A stretch of DNA of 64,000 nt from Amycolatopsis nigrescens CSC17Ta-90 (GCF_000384315.1 NZ_ARVW01000001.1:6014157-6078156); one strand, 5' to 3'. Shown: positions 1 to 8,282, counted from the stretch's first letter. The notes: a model not told the origin generated them from the sequence alone. Numbers and translations: made by a program.

Positions 1-955
1 GCGCGACCAGTACCGCGACGGCCACGGTCAGCGCGGCGGCGATGCCCATTTCGCCGAGGAACGGGATGCCGATCACGGTCAGCCCGGCCAGCGCGATGAT
101 CACGGTCAGCCCGGCGAACACCACCGCCGAGCCCGCGGTGCCCACCGAGCGGGCGGCGGCTTGCTCCGGATCTCGTCCTTCGCTGATTTCGTGCCGATAG
201 CGGGAGACGATGAACAATGCGTAGTCGATGCCGACGGCGAGGCCGAGCATCAGCGCGAGGATCGGGGTGTTCGCGTTCAGCTCCATGAAGCCGGAGACCG
301 TGGTGATGCCCGCCATCCCGACCCCGACGCCGATACCGGCGGTGAGCAGCGGGAGCCCGGCGGCGATCAGGGAGCCGAAGGTGATCGCCAGCACCACGGC
401 GGCCACGATCACGCCGAGTCCTTCGGTGGCCTGGGTTTCCGGCGCGCCCTGCACGGCGTCTCCGCCGAACTCGACCTGGAGGCCGGCCTGACGGCCGGGG
501 TCGCCGGCGGCTTGGAGGGCGTCCCGCTCGTCCTCGGTCAGCTCGAAGGCCTGCACCCCGTAGCTGACCTGTGCCAGCGCCACCTTGCCGTCCGGTGAGA
601 CCGCCATGGCCTGGAAGGGATCGGCCACCGCGGCCACCTTCGGCGCGGTCTTCAGCTCGGCCACGACCCGTTCCACCGCGGCCTTGTTGGCCGGGTCGGT
701 GAGCTTCTGCCCCTCCGGTGCCGCGATCGCGACCCTGGCGGTGCCGCCACCGGCGGAGGCCTGCGGGAAGCGCTCCTTGAGGTGGTCGATCGCCTGCTGC
801 GACTCGGTTCCCGGGATGGTCACCGCGTTGCTGGTCTGCCCGGACAGGGTGAGCGCGCCGAGCCCGAGCACGATCAGTACGGCCGCCCAGACGGACACGA
901 CCAGCCAGCGCCGGCGGAACGAGAACCGGCCGAGCCGGTACAGAAGTGTGGCCAC
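1..955 (-). CDS. MmpL/RND-type membrane exporter, C-terminus cut by window edge
   Basis: The minus strand is open from a GTG at 953-955 to the window edge, about 318 codons. The start follows an AGGAG site eight bases upstream. The protein begins with a basic segment and a first membrane helix (about residues 15-38), then a soluble loop of about 140 residues, then a bundle of helices with the motif GIDYALFIVSRYR, which is diagnostic of MMPL/YdfJ transporters. Known members export lipids, siderophores or drugs using the proton gradient; the substrate here cannot be read. The gene is divergent from a TetR regulator, and four palindromic operator copies lie between them, so TetR-controlled efflux is likely. 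Full-length members are about 700-750 residues, so roughly half is missing beyond the window. Confidence 0.9.
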   Translation of the reverse strand, partial: MATLLYRLGRFSFRRRWLVVSVWAAVLIVLGLGALTLSGQTSNAVTIPGTESQQAIDHLKERFPQASAGGGTARVAIAAPEGQKLTDPANKAAVERVVAELKTAPKVAAVADPFQAMAVSPDGKVALAQVSYGVQAFELTEDERDALQAAGDPGRQAGLQVEFGGDAVQGAPETQATEGLGVIVAAVVLAITFGSLIAAGLPLLTAGIGVGVGMAGITTVSGFMELNANTPILALMLGLAVGIDYALFIVSRYRHEISEGRDPEQAAARSVGTAGSAVVFAGLTVIIALAGLTVIGIPFLGEMGIAAALTVAVAVLVA

Positions 956-1003
956 GGAAAGGACTCCTCATCACCTGGCGAGGTGCGTTGCTTGACTACG
1001 AAG

Positions 1004-1090
1004 CTAGCCGTTCGGCAAGGGGAGCTACAAGCCGATCGGCTAGTATGTGACTAGCCGCACGGCTAGTTCCTGAACTTGCCGCACGGTAAG
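1004..1090. promoter_or_regulatory. Array of four TetR-type operators
   Basis: Four copies of a 16-bp inverted repeat with consensus CTAGCCG-NN-CGGCTAG lie at 1004-1019, 1028-1043, 1051-1066 and 1075-1090. Copy 3 is perfect; copies 1, 2 and 4 carry one arm mismatch each. Centre-to-centre spacing is 24, 23 and 24 bp. The array fills the gap between the divergent exporter (start 955) and TetR gene (start 1130), where it would block both promoters. Confidence 0.75.
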
Positions 1091-1129
1091 CCCGGCGCGT
1101 ACCCTCGGTTCGCTCAGCGAGGAGGGGCG

Positions 1130-1711
1130 ATGACGGTCGAAACGGGCGCGCGCGGTGACACCAGGGCGCGGCTGCTGACCACCGCGCTCGGGTTGTTCCG
1201 GGAACACGGGGTCGAGGGCACCTCGCTGCAGATGATCGCGGACGCGCTCGGGGTCACCAAGGCGGCGGTGTACTACCACTTCAAGACCAAGGCCGAGATC
1301 ACCGAAGCGGTCGCCGAGCCCGCGCTCCGCGAGATCGACCTGATCGTCGACGAGGCCGCGGCCCAGCGACGGCGCGGCGCGCAGATCGACCACCTGATGG
1401 CCGGTTTCGTGGACGTCGTGGTGCGGCACCGGGTACTGGTCGCGTTGTTCAGCAGCGACCCCGGTATCGCGCGGGCGGTGGAGAAGTCCTTGCACGGCGC
1501 GGAAAGCTTCAAACACCGGCTGATGGCCCTGCTGGCCGGCCCGGAGCCGGACACCACCGCCGTGGTGGCCGCGCACGTGGTGCTGGCCGGTATCGCACTG
1601 GCCGGTGGCTCACCGGAACTGGCCGACCTGGACGACGACACCCTGCGCGCGCAGCTGCTCGAGGTCGGCCGCCGCCTGATGGGCCGTCCGCGTCAGCGCC
1701 CTCGTGAGTGA
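1130..1711 (+). CDS. TetR-family regulator of the adjacent exporter
   Basis: A 193-residue protein with an N-terminal TetR helix-turn-helix (about residues 10-58, including TSLQMIADALGVTKAAVYYHFKTK) and a variable ligand-binding C-terminal half. ATG 1130 is chosen because it follows a strong GAGGAGG site and gives the normal N-terminus; the frame stays open 18 codons upstream. It is divergent from the MmpL exporter with four operator copies in between, so autorepression and repression of the exporter are inferred. The last codons and the stop lie inside the arm of a long inverted repeat shared with the convergent pxpC gene. The inducer is unknown. Confidence 0.9.
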   Translation: MTVETGARGDTRARLLTTALGLFREHGVEGTSLQMIADALGVTKAAVYYHFKTKAEITEAVAEPALREIDLIVDEAAAQRRRGAQIDHLMAGFVDVVVRHRVLVALFSSDPGIARAVEKSLHGAESFKHRLMALLAGPEPDTTAVVAAHVVLAGIALAGGSPELADLDDDTLRAQLLEVGRRLMGRPRQRPRE

Positions 1712-1746
1712 AAAATGTTGCCCCAGCAACGTTTTTCACTCACGAG
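1701..1746. terminator. Bidirectional hairpin containing both stop codons
   Basis: A 21-bp stem (1701-1721 and 1726-1746) with a CCCA loop and one G-T pair. Arms begin CTCGTGAGTGAAAA and end TTTTCACTCACGAG. The TGA stop of the TetR gene is in the left arm and the TGA of pxpC in the right arm. A near-identical element occurs at 15505-15550. A-rich and T-rich tracts inside the stem would serve termination from either side. Confidence 0.75.
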
Positions 1747-2591
1747 GTCTTGAAGCGCACCACGTCTCCTGGGCGTGCCTGCGCCGCCGGGGAAAGGTTC
1801 TCGACTACGGCTGCCACCGGGTAGCCGCCGGTCACCGGATGGTCCGCCAGGAAGAGGATCGGCACCCCCGAAGGCGGCACCTGCAACGCTCCCGGCACGC
1901 AGCCCTCCGGCGGCAGCTCGTCGTGCACGCGTCGGCGCAGCGGCGGCCCGGTGAACCGGACCCCGACCCGGTTGACCTCCGAAGTGACCAGATAGGCCGA
2001 CGAGGTCAGCACGCCGAGCGCGTCCGCGGTGAACCAGTCCAGCCGCGGCCCCCGGCTCACCCGCAGCACCAGCTCGTCCGGAAAAGCCCGCTGTGGAGCC
2101 AGATCCACCCCGGGAAGGTCCAGCACCACGGTCCCGATCGGCAGGGTGCTGCCGGCGGAGAGCCGGGCCGGGCCCAGCCGGGCCAGCGTGTCGGTGGCCC
2201 GCGAGCGCAGCACCGGCGGCACGTCGATCCCGCCGCGCACGGCGAGATAACTGCGCAGGCCACGCGCCGGCGTGCCCAGTTCCACCTCGTCCCCGGCCCG
2301 CACGTGGATCGGCGCGTTCATCCCGGCGGCCCGCCCGCCCGCTCGGATTTCGCAGGCGGCCCCGGTCACCGCGATCGTGGCCTGCTCGCCGAACCGCACC
2401 CGCAGCCCGCCGAGGGTGGCTTCGATCGCCGCGTGTCCCTCGGGATTGCCGACGAGCCGGTTCGCCAGCCGCAGGCCGTCGGGGTCGGCCGCGCCGGACC
2501 GGCCGACGCCCATCGCCGCCAGCCCGGGGCGGCCGAGGTCCTGCACGGTGGCGAACGCCCCCGGCGCGAGTATTTCCAGTTTCCCGGTCAT
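1740..2591 (-). CDS. pxpC: 5-oxoprolinase subunit C / biotin-dependent carboxyltransferase family
   Basis: A 283-residue protein of the KipA/AHS2 family. The N-terminal stretch with TVQDLGRPG and GVGRSGAAD is typical of this fold, and the length fits. In the established PxpABC system, PxpB and PxpC activate and cleave 5-oxoproline (pyroglutamate) with ATP to give glutamate. Its ATG overlaps the stop of pxpB by four bases, as expected for translational coupling of two subunits. It is the last gene of an operon with an MFS carrier, a DUF1445 protein and pxpB. PxpA (LamB/YcsF) is absent from the window, so the operon is incomplete or uses a PxpA from elsewhere. Confidence 0.85.
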   Translation of the reverse strand: MTGKLEILAPGAFATVQDLGRPGLAAMGVGRSGAADPDGLRLANRLVGNPEGHAAIEATLGGLRVRFGEQATIAVTGAACEIRAGGRAAGMNAPIHVRAGDEVELGTPARGLRSYLAVRGGIDVPPVLRSRATDTLARLGPARLSAGSTLPIGTVVLDLPGVDLAPQRAFPDELVLRVSRGPRLDWFTADALGVLTSSAYLVTSEVNRVGVRFTGPPLRRRVHDELPPEGCVPGALQVPPSGVPILFLADHPVTGGYPVAAVVENLSPAAQARPGDVVRFKTS

Positions 2592-3196
2592 GCGACGGTG
2601 AACCGGACCCGCGTGCCGGGGGTGAGCAGTCCGGGCGGGTCGCGGTCCAGATCCCAGACGCGCAGCGCGGTGCGGCCGATCAGGTGCCAGCCGCCGGGGG
2701 ACTCGTGCGGATAGATCGCGCTGTACTCACCCGCGACGGCCACCGAGCCGGCCGGCACCCGCACTCGTGGCGTGCCGCGGCGCGGCAGGCGTAGCGCGGG
2801 ATCGAGGCCGGTGAGGTAGCCGTAGCCGGGCGCGAACCCGCAGAACGCCACCGTGAAGGCACTTCCGGTGTGCCGTCGCACCACTTCGTCCGGGGTGAGC
2901 CCGCTCTGGCGTGCCACATCGCCGAGGTCGTCGCCGTCGTACCGGACCGGCACCACCAGTTCCCCGCCCGGCACCGGCGGTTGCGCGAGGACGGGGTACT
3001 CGGCCAGTTCGGCGGCGAGCCGGTCGAACCCGGTCCGCGCCGGATCGAACCGGATCAGCAGGGTGCGCGCGGCCGGTACCACCTCGAGCGCGCCGTGCGG
3101 CGGGGACTTCTCCAGCGCGGCACGAAGGCCGTTCACCCGCTCGGCGTCGGGCAGCTCGACCAGCGCCGCACCGGAGCCGTAGGGCAGCACCCGCAT
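2588..3196 (-). CDS. pxpB: 5-oxoprolinase subunit B (KipI/AHS1 family)
   Basis: A 202-residue protein with the AHS1/KipI fold: an N-terminal [15 protein letters not shown] start and the segment GFAPGYGYLTGLDP, a strongly conserved family signature. It partners PxpC, forming the ATP-using part of 5-oxoprolinase; Bacillus KipI also inhibits a sensor kinase, a role there is no reason to assume here. The ATG overlaps the upstream DUF1445 stop (ATGA), and its own stop overlaps the pxpC start, so the three genes are tightly coupled. Length is normal for the family. Confidence 0.85.
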   Translation of the reverse strand: MRVLPYGSGAALVELPDAERVNGLRAALEKSPPHGALEVVPAARTLLIRFDPARTGFDRLAAELAEYPVLAQPPVPGGELVVPVRYDGDDLGDVARQSGLTPDEVVRRHTGSAFTVAFCGFAPGYGYLTGLDPALRLPRRGTPRVRVPAGSVAVAGEYSAIYPHESPGGWHLIGRTALRVWDLDRDPPGLLTPGTRVRFTVA

Positions 3197-3993
3197 CAGC
3201 CCGCCACTCGGTACTCGGTGTCGCGGCGGTCGGTGACGAACATGTGGCCGGGCGCGTGCGTGATCGCGAACGGCGGCCGGGACGCCATCAGCGCGGCCTG
3301 CGGGGTGACGCCGCAGGCCCAGAACACCGGTACGTCACCGGGTTCCGGGTGCACCGGGTCGCCGAAGTCCGGTGCGCCGAGGTCGGCGATGCCGAGCGCC
3401 TTCGGGTTGCCGAAGTGCACCGGGCCGCCGTGCACGGCCGGCATGGCGCCGCTGATCCTGGCCGCGTAGTCGACCAGCCCGGCCGGGATCGGCCGCATCG
3501 AGACGACCAGCGGGCCGTGCAGCCGCCCGGCAGGGCGGCACTGCTTGTTCGTCACGTACATCGACACGTTCCGGCCCTGCTCCACGTGCCGCAGCGGGAC
3601 GCCGGACGCGGCCAGCGCGGTTTCGAAGGTGAAGCTGCAGCCGATGGAGAAGGCGACCAGGTCGCCGCGCCAGTACTCGGTGGCGTCGGCGGTTTCGTCG
3701 ACCAGCTGGCCGTCCTCCCAGATGCGGTAGCGCGGCAGGTCGGTCCGCAGGTCGGCGCCATCGGCCAGCACGCTGCCGGGATCGCCCGGCGCGCTGACGT
3801 CGAGCACCGGGCAGGGCTTGGGATTCTGCCGGCAGAAGGCCATCAGGTCGTCGGCCCAGTCCTCGGGTACCGCGATCAGGTTGGTCTGCGTGTACCCGGC
3901 GGCCCAGCCGGTGGTCGGGCTCGCGGTGCCCGCCCGGAACAGGGCTCGCGCGTGCGCGGGGGTGATGGCCGCCGGGTTCTCGAAGGTCTTCAT
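3196..3993 (-). CDS. DUF1445 putative hydro-lyase (D-glutamate cyclase-like)
   Basis: A 265-residue protein of the DUF1445/YcsI family. Visible conserved stretches include [10 protein letters not shown] and CGVTPQAAL followed by [12 protein letters not shown] near the C-terminus. One mammalian homologue converts D-glutamate to 5-oxo-D-proline, and bacterial relatives commonly sit beside PxpABC and YcsG-like carriers. That fits this operon, where it precedes pxpB with an ATGA overlap. The ATG follows an excellent AGGAGG site. Inferred role: moving D-glutamate or a related lactam into or out of oxoproline metabolism. The exact substrate is uncertain. Confidence 0.8.
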   Translation of the reverse strand: MKTFENPAAITPAHARALFRAGTASPTTGWAAGYTQTNLIAVPEDWADDLMAFCRQNPKPCPVLDVSAPGDPGSVLADGADLRTDLPRYRIWEDGQLVDETADATEYWRGDLVAFSIGCSFTFETALAASGVPLRHVEQGRNVSMYVTNKQCRPAGRLHGPLVVSMRPIPAGLVDYAARISGAMPAVHGGPVHFGNPKALGIADLGAPDFGDPVHPEPGDVPVFWACGVTPQAALMASRPPFAITHAPGHMFVTDRRDTEYRVAG

Positions 3994-4027
3994 GACTTTC
4001 CTCCTCGCGCGGGTAGGTCAGGTCAGG

Positions 4028-5275
4028 TCATTTCAGGTCACTGCCCCGGGTTTCCGGCAGCCCCAGCAGGGAGAGTGCGGCGACGCCGTATCCGATGGCG
4101 CCGATGGCCAGCGCCCCGCCGACGCCGAGGAAGCCGACCACGGTGGGGAAAGCCGCACCGACCGCGCGGCCGAAGTTGTAGGTGAAGCCCTGTCCCGTGC
4201 CGCGCTGGGCGGTCGGGTACAGCTCGGCGAGGTAGGCGCCGAACCCGCTGAAGATCGCCGACATGCAGAAGCCGAGCGGGAAACCGAGGACCAGCATCAG
4301 GTTGCCGGCGCTCTGCGGGAGCTGGGTGTAGGCGACGATCAGCCCGGCCGACAGCACGGAGAAGAGCACGATGGTCTTCTTGCGGCCCAGCAGGTCGGTG
4401 AGGTAGCCGCCGCAGACGTAGCCGATGAACGAGCCGATGATCACCGAGGTCAGGTAGCCGCCGGTGTTCACCACGGAAAGCCCGCGGGTGTTCTTCAGGT
4501 AGAGCGGCAGCCAGGTCGCCAGCGTGTAGTAGCCGCCCTGCACCCCGGTGGCCAGCAGGGAGGCGAACAAGGTGGTGCGCAGCAGGTCGCCGCGGAAGAT
4601 GGCCAGGAAGGACCCGCGCTTTTCGGCCTTCTCGCGGCGTTCGGTGGCCTGGTCGGCGTCCTTGACGTAGCGGCGGACCCAGAGCACCAGCAGCGCGGGG
4701 ATCACCCCGGTCCAGAACAGGATCCGCCAGGCGATGTCCGGGCCCGCCGTGCTCAGCACCACCGTGGACACCAGCAGCGCCAGGCCCCAGCCCACCGCCC
4801 ACGCGCTCTGCACGAAGGCGACCGTCCGGCCGCGGTACTTCGAGCTCGCGTACTCGGCGACCAGGATGGCTCCGGCCGCCCACTCGCCACCGAAGCCGAT
4901 GCCCTGCAGCGCCCGGAAGGCGAGCAGTGTCTCGAAGTTGGGCGCGAACCCGCAGAGCACCGTGAACACGGTGTAGGTGCCCACGGTGAGCTGCAGCGTG
5001 CGCACCCGGCCGATCCGGTCGGCGAGCACCCCCGCGACGGCCCCGCCGAACGCCGAGGTCACCAGCGTCACCGTGCTGAAGAGCCCGGCCTGACCGGTGG
5101 AGATGTTGAAGAATGCGATGATCGAGGTCAGTCCGAGCGGCAGCACCCAGTAGTCGTAGGAGTCCAGCCCGTACCCGCCGAACGCGCCGATGAAGGCCCG
5201 GCGGCCGCGGCCGCCGAGGCTGCGGTACCAGTCGAACGGGGGTGCCTTGGGCGGTGCTGTGGAAGTCGCGTTCAT
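4028..5275 (-). CDS. MFS metabolite/proton symporter
   Basis: A 415-residue, 12-helix major facilitator protein. The loop after helix 2 reads GVLADRIGRVRT, a classical MFS motif, and the large central loop falls near residue 200. The N-terminal region GGYGLDSYDYWVLPLG resembles the aromatic-acid/sugar symporter branches (AAHS/SHS). ATG 5275 is preferred over in-frame positions up to 5350 because it has a GAGGTAG site and avoids a polar N-terminal extension. It is the first gene of the operon with DUF1445, pxpB and pxpC, so uptake of 5-oxoproline or a related acid is a reasonable inference. A FadR-type operator lies just upstream. Confidence 0.85.
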   Translation of the reverse strand: MNATSTAPPKAPPFDWYRSLGGRGRRAFIGAFGGYGLDSYDYWVLPLGLTSIIAFFNISTGQAGLFSTVTLVTSAFGGAVAGVLADRIGRVRTLQLTVGTYTVFTVLCGFAPNFETLLAFRALQGIGFGGEWAAGAILVAEYASSKYRGRTVAFVQSAWAVGWGLALLVSTVVLSTAGPDIAWRILFWTGVIPALLVLWVRRYVKDADQATERREKAEKRGSFLAIFRGDLLRTTLFASLLATGVQGGYYTLATWLPLYLKNTRGLSVVNTGGYLTSVIIGSFIGYVCGGYLTDLLGRKKTIVLFSVLSAGLIVAYTQLPQSAGNLMLVLGFPLGFCMSAIFSGFGAYLAELYPTAQRGTGQGFTYNFGRAVGAAFPTVVGFLGVGGALAIGAIGYGVAALSLLGLPETRGSDLK

Positions 5276-5332
5276 CGCTCTACCTACCTCGCGGATGTCG
5301 GTGTCATCGTGGCATGGCTCACACGGTAGAGG

Positions 5333-5345
5333 ATTGTTGAACAAT
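5333..5345. promoter_or_regulatory. FadR-subfamily (GntR) operator
   Basis: The perfect inverted repeat ATTGTT-G-AACAAT contains the core TTGTTGAACAA, which fits the TNGTNNNACNA pattern known for FadR-type GntR regulators. It sits between the divergent MFS operon (start 5275) and the GntR gene (start 5423), so the regulator probably controls both. Confidence 0.65.
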
Positions 5346-5422
5346 TCCACAAGAGGCTGATTTTATTGTTCGCTCAGATCTGGGTAGGCTTGATCTCGCC
5401 GACCTGCCGAACGGGAGCCGCG

Positions 5423-6127
5423 ATGGAGTCGCCCACCAGCACGGACGATGCGCTGGGCCTGGCCGCCGACCGCGCGCTGCTCAGCCGCGCCAGTACCGCC
5501 GAGCGGGTCGCGGACATCCTGCGCACCCGGATCGCGGAGGGCTTCTTCCTGCCCGGCGTGCGGCTGTCCGAGCACGACATCGGCAACGCGCTCGGCGTCT
5601 CGCGCAACACCCTGCGCGAGGCGTTCCGGCTGCTCACGCACGAACGCTTGCTCAGCCATGAGCTCAACCGCGGGGTCTTCGTCCGGGTGCTCACCGTGCG
5701 GGACGTGGTGGACCTCTACCGCGTCCGCAAGTTGGTCGAATGCGCGGCGCTCCGCTCGATCACCGGGCCGCCCGCCGGGCTGCCAAGGGTGGCCAAGGCG
5801 GTGGCCGACGGGGATCTGGCCGAGCGGCGGCAGCGCTGGCAGGAGCTTGGCACCGCCAATATCCATTTCCACCAGGCGATCGCCGCGCTGGGCGAGAGCG
5901 CCAGGGTGGACGAGCTGCTGCAGGGGATCTTCGCCGAGCTGCGGCTGGTCTTCCACGTGATGGCCGACCCGCGCCGGTTCCACGAGCGCTACCTGGTGCG
6001 CAACCACGAGATCCTCGACCAGCTGGTGGCTGGCGACTACGCCGAAGCGGAACGTCTGCTGGCGGTGTATCTCGACGACGCGGAGCGCCAGCTCGTCGAG
6101 GCGTACTCGGCCCAGGCTGGGGGCTGA
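5423..6127 (+). CDS. GntR-family regulator, FadR/FCD type
   Basis: A 234-residue protein with an N-terminal winged helix (about residues 25-95, including LSEHDIGNALGVSRNTLREAF in pattern) and a C-terminal all-helical FCD domain. FCD metal-site residues are suggested by NIHFHQAIA and VRNHEILDQLV. ATG 5423 gives the standard length; the alternative TTG at 5366 would overlap the promoter. It is divergent from the oxoproline-related operon and a matching FadR-type operator lies 78 bp upstream. Known relatives bind small carboxylic acids and release DNA; 5-oxoproline or glutamate is a guess for the effector. Confidence 0.88.
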   Translation: MESPTSTDDALGLAADRALLSRASTAERVADILRTRIAEGFFLPGVRLSEHDIGNALGVSRNTLREAFRLLTHERLLSHELNRGVFVRVLTVRDVVDLYRVRKLVECAALRSITGPPAGLPRVAKAVADGDLAERRQRWQELGTANIHFHQAIAALGESARVDELLQGIFAELRLVFHVMADPRRFHERYLVRNHEILDQLVAGDYAEAERLLAVYLDDAERQLVEAYSAQAGG

Positions 6128-6173
6128 GACTCCCCCTGGCCGGTTTTCCTTGCGGGTCCGGCCTTTCCCGAAC

Positions 6174-6638
6174 CTAGAGCCCGCCTTCCGACGCCGGCTT
6201 CAGCAGCCGCGCGCCGGGCCCGAACCTGGACATCTGGTCATCCTGGTTGTACAGGCCGCATTGGCGCAGGGAAAGGCAGCCGCAGCCGACGCAGCCAGTC
6301 AGCCGGTCCCGCAGCCGTTGCAGGGCGTCGATCCGCGCGTCCAGCTCCTCCTGCCAGGTGCGCGAGAGCCTGGCCCAGTCGGCCTTGGTCGGCGCGTGGT
6401 CGCTGGGCAGCGTCTCCAGCGCCTCGCTGATCTCCTCCAGGCTCAGGCCGACGCGCTGGGCGGCCCGGATGAACGCGATCCGGCGCAGCACCGAGCGCGC
6501 GTAGCGGCGCTGGTTGCCCGCGGAGCGTTCGGACTTGATCAGCCCGCGGTCCTCGTAGAAGCGCAGTGCGGTGTGCGGTACGCCACTGCGTTCGGAGACC
6601 TGCCCGATGCTGAGACGGTCGGCTAGCTTGCTCACCAC
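6174..6638 (-). CDS. soxR: Redox-sensitive MerR-family activator SoxR
   Basis: A 154-residue protein with a MerR helix-turn-helix (about residues 10-75, IGQVSERSGVPHTALRFYE) and the diagnostic [2Fe-2S] motif C116-x2-C119-x-C121-x5-C127 (CVGCGCLSLRQC). In actinomycetes SoxR senses redox-cycling compounds and activates small regulons, often oxidoreductases or efflux. It is divergent from a split transketolase, and an 18-bp palindrome between them overlaps a promoter with MerR-type geometry. The start is one of two adjacent GTG codons (6638 or 6635). The C-terminal tail after the cluster is longer than in enteric SoxR, as is usual in actinobacteria. Confidence 0.93.
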   Translation of the reverse strand: MVSKLADRLSIGQVSERSGVPHTALRFYEDRGLIKSERSAGNQRRYARSVLRRIAFIRAAQRVGLSLEEISEALETLPSDHAPTKADWARLSRTWQEELDARIDALQRLRDRLTGCVGCGCLSLRQCGLYNQDDQMSRFGPGARLLKPASEGGL

Positions 6639-6650
6639 GCCAGGTTAGCC

Positions 6651-6681
6651 TTGACTTCGACTATAGTCGAGGTTGCAGGGT
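6651..6681 (+). promoter_or_regulatory. SoxR box within a MerR-type 19-bp-spacer promoter
   Basis: TTGACT at 6651-6656 and CAGGGT at 6676-6681 are separated by 19 bp, the overlong spacer typical of MerR-family promoters. The perfect palindrome TCGACTATAGTCGA (6657-6670, extended imperfectly to 6655-6672) occupies the spacer. Transcription would begin near 6688, the A of the transketolase ATG, giving a leaderless message. The -10 is weak, as expected for an activated promoter. Confidence 0.55.
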
Positions 6682-6687
6682 GTGGTC

Positions 6688-7380
6688 ATGGCTACTGCGA
6701 CGAGACCGGGCTATGCGGACCTGCCCAGGATGATCTCCCGGATGACCGGGGACGAGAAGCACGAGCCGGCCAGCACGTCCACTGTGGACGTGCTGTGGGT
6801 GCTCTACGACCGGGTGCTGGACATCTCGCCGGAGCGGATGACCCACCCCCGCCGCGACCGTTTCCTGCTCTCCAAGGGACACGGGCCGATGGCCTTCTAC
6901 GCGGTGCTGGCGGCCAAGGGATTCCTCGACGAGGCCGAGCTGGCGCACTGGACGAAGCCGAGCTCGCGGCTCGGCGCGCACCCGGACCGCACCAGGGTGC
7001 CGGGCGCCGAGATCTCCAGCGGCTCGCTCGGCCACGGGCTGCCCTTGGCCGTTGGCACCGTGCTCGGGCTGCGCGCCCAGCGGCTCGACCGGCCGAAGGT
7101 GGTGGTGCTGCTCGGTGACGGCGAGCTGGACGAGGGCTCCAACCACGAGGCGATCGCGCTGGCGGGCAGGCTCGGCCTGACCCAGCTGACCGCGGTGGTG
7201 GTGGACAACTCCTCGGCCACGCACGGCTGGCCCGGCGGGATCGCCGGGCGGTTCGAAGTGGAGGGCTGGACGACGCGCACGGTCGACGGGCGCGATCACG
7301 AGGCGCTGTACGCCGCTTTCACCGAGCCGCACCCGGACCGGCCGCTCTGCGTGGTCGCGAACGTGGAGCCGAAGGGATGA
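6688..7380 (+). CDS. Transketolase-like enzyme, N-terminal (TPP-binding) subunit
   Basis: A 230-residue protein matching the thiamine-diphosphate-binding half of transketolase. It shows LLSKGHGPMAFYAVLA, the LGAHPDRTRVPG region, SGSLGHGLPLAVG and the TPP motif starting GDGELDEGSNHEA. Split transketolases are known for catabolic and secondary pathways; the sugar substrates cannot be inferred. It overlaps the C-terminal subunit gene by four bases (ATGA), so the two are made together. ATG 6688 is preferred because it lies about seven bases after the promoter -10; two GTG codons just upstream are alternatives. Being divergent from soxR with a SoxR box between, it is a candidate SoxR target. Confidence 0.88.
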   Translation: MATATRPGYADLPRMISRMTGDEKHEPASTSTVDVLWVLYDRVLDISPERMTHPRRDRFLLSKGHGPMAFYAVLAAKGFLDEAELAHWTKPSSRLGAHPDRTRVPGAEISSGSLGHGLPLAVGTVLGLRAQRLDRPKVVVLLGDGELDEGSNHEAIALAGRLGLTQLTAVVVDNSSATHGWPGGIAGRFEVEGWTTRTVDGRDHEALYAAFTEPHPDRPLCVVANVEPKG

Positions 7381-8282
7381 GCACCGTGCTGGACATGCGT
7401 GAGACTTTTCTGTCCACAATAGACCAAGCGCTGACCGTCGACCCGCGGCTGGTGGTGGTGCTGGCCGACATCTCCGCGGCCCAGCTCGACGGGGCGAAGC
7501 AGCGGCATCCGGACCGGGTGCTCAACCTCGGCATCCGCGAGCAGCTGGTGATCAGCGTGGCCGGCGGGGTTGCCCTGTCCGGGATGCGGCCGGTGGCGCA
7601 CACCTTCGCCTCCTTCTTGGTGGACCGCCCCTACGAGCAGGTGAAGCTGGACCTCGCGCATCAGGGGGTGGGAGCGGTGCTGGTCTCCTCCGGCGCCTCC
7701 TACGACTACACGACCGCGGGCCGCACCCACCAGTCGCCCGCCGACGTCGCGCTGATCGACACCCTGCCCGGCTGGACCGTGCACGTGCCCGGCCACCCGG
7801 ACGAGGCACGACGGTTGCTGCTGGAGTCCTTGCCGGGCAACGACAGCGTGTATCTGAGGCTGTCCGCGGCCGCCAACTCCGAGGCGCATCTCGGCGCGGG
7901 TTTCCAGACCATGCGCACCGGTCGCCGCGGGGTGGTGCTGGCGGTCGGCCCGATGCTCGACCGGGTGCTGGCGGCGACCGAGGGAATGGACGTGACCGTG
8001 CTGTACGCGAGTACGGTGCGGCCGTTCGACACGCTCGGCCTTCGGGTCGCGGTGGACGCGACCGGGGTGGCCGACGTGGTGGTCGTCGAACCGTATCTGG
8101 CCGGTACTTCCACGGCTTTCGTCGCCGAGGCGTTGCGGGACCTGCCGCACCGGCAGCTCGGCCTCGGCGTGCGGCGGCAGTGCGAACTGCGGCTCTACGG
8201 CACGATGGCCGACCACGACCTCGCGTACGGCCTGGACCAGGTCGGCATCGCCGCCGCGGTCAAGGAGTTCCTTGTCCGGTAG
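7377..8282 (+). CDS. Transketolase-like enzyme, C-terminal subunit
   Basis: A 301-residue protein carrying the pyrimidine-binding and C-terminal transketolase domains. The segment LNLGIREQLVISVAGGVA contains the glutamate that activates TPP (GIREQ here, GIAEQ in most relatives). The pyrimidine domain continues to about residue 150 and the C-terminal domain runs from about residue 175 (RRGVVLAVGPMLDRVL). It pairs with the upstream half through an ATGA overlap. The full pair totals about 531 residues, shorter than housekeeping transketolase (about 690) and closer to 1-deoxyxylulose-type or catabolic split enzymes. The likely reaction is a two-carbon ketol transfer; substrates are unknown. Confidence 0.87.
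   Translation: MSTVLDMRETFLSTIDQALTVDPRLVVVLADISAAQLDGAKQRHPDRVLNLGIREQLVISVAGGVALSGMRPVAHTFASFLVDRPYEQVKLDLAHQGVGAVLVSSGASYDYTTAGRTHQSPADVALIDTLPGWTVHVPGHPDEARRLLLESLPGNDSVYLRLSAAANSEAHLGAGFQTMRTGRRGVVLAVGPMLDRVLAATEGMDVTVLYASTVRPFDTLGLRVAVDATGVADVVVVEPYLAGTSTAFVAEALRDLPHRQLGLGVRRQCELRLYGTMADHDLAYGLDQVGIAAAVKEFLVR

Noticed and set aside
4038..4883. Arg-rich open frame inside the MFS gene
   Set aside because: Alternative-frame shadow with no motif; the MFS frame is clear.
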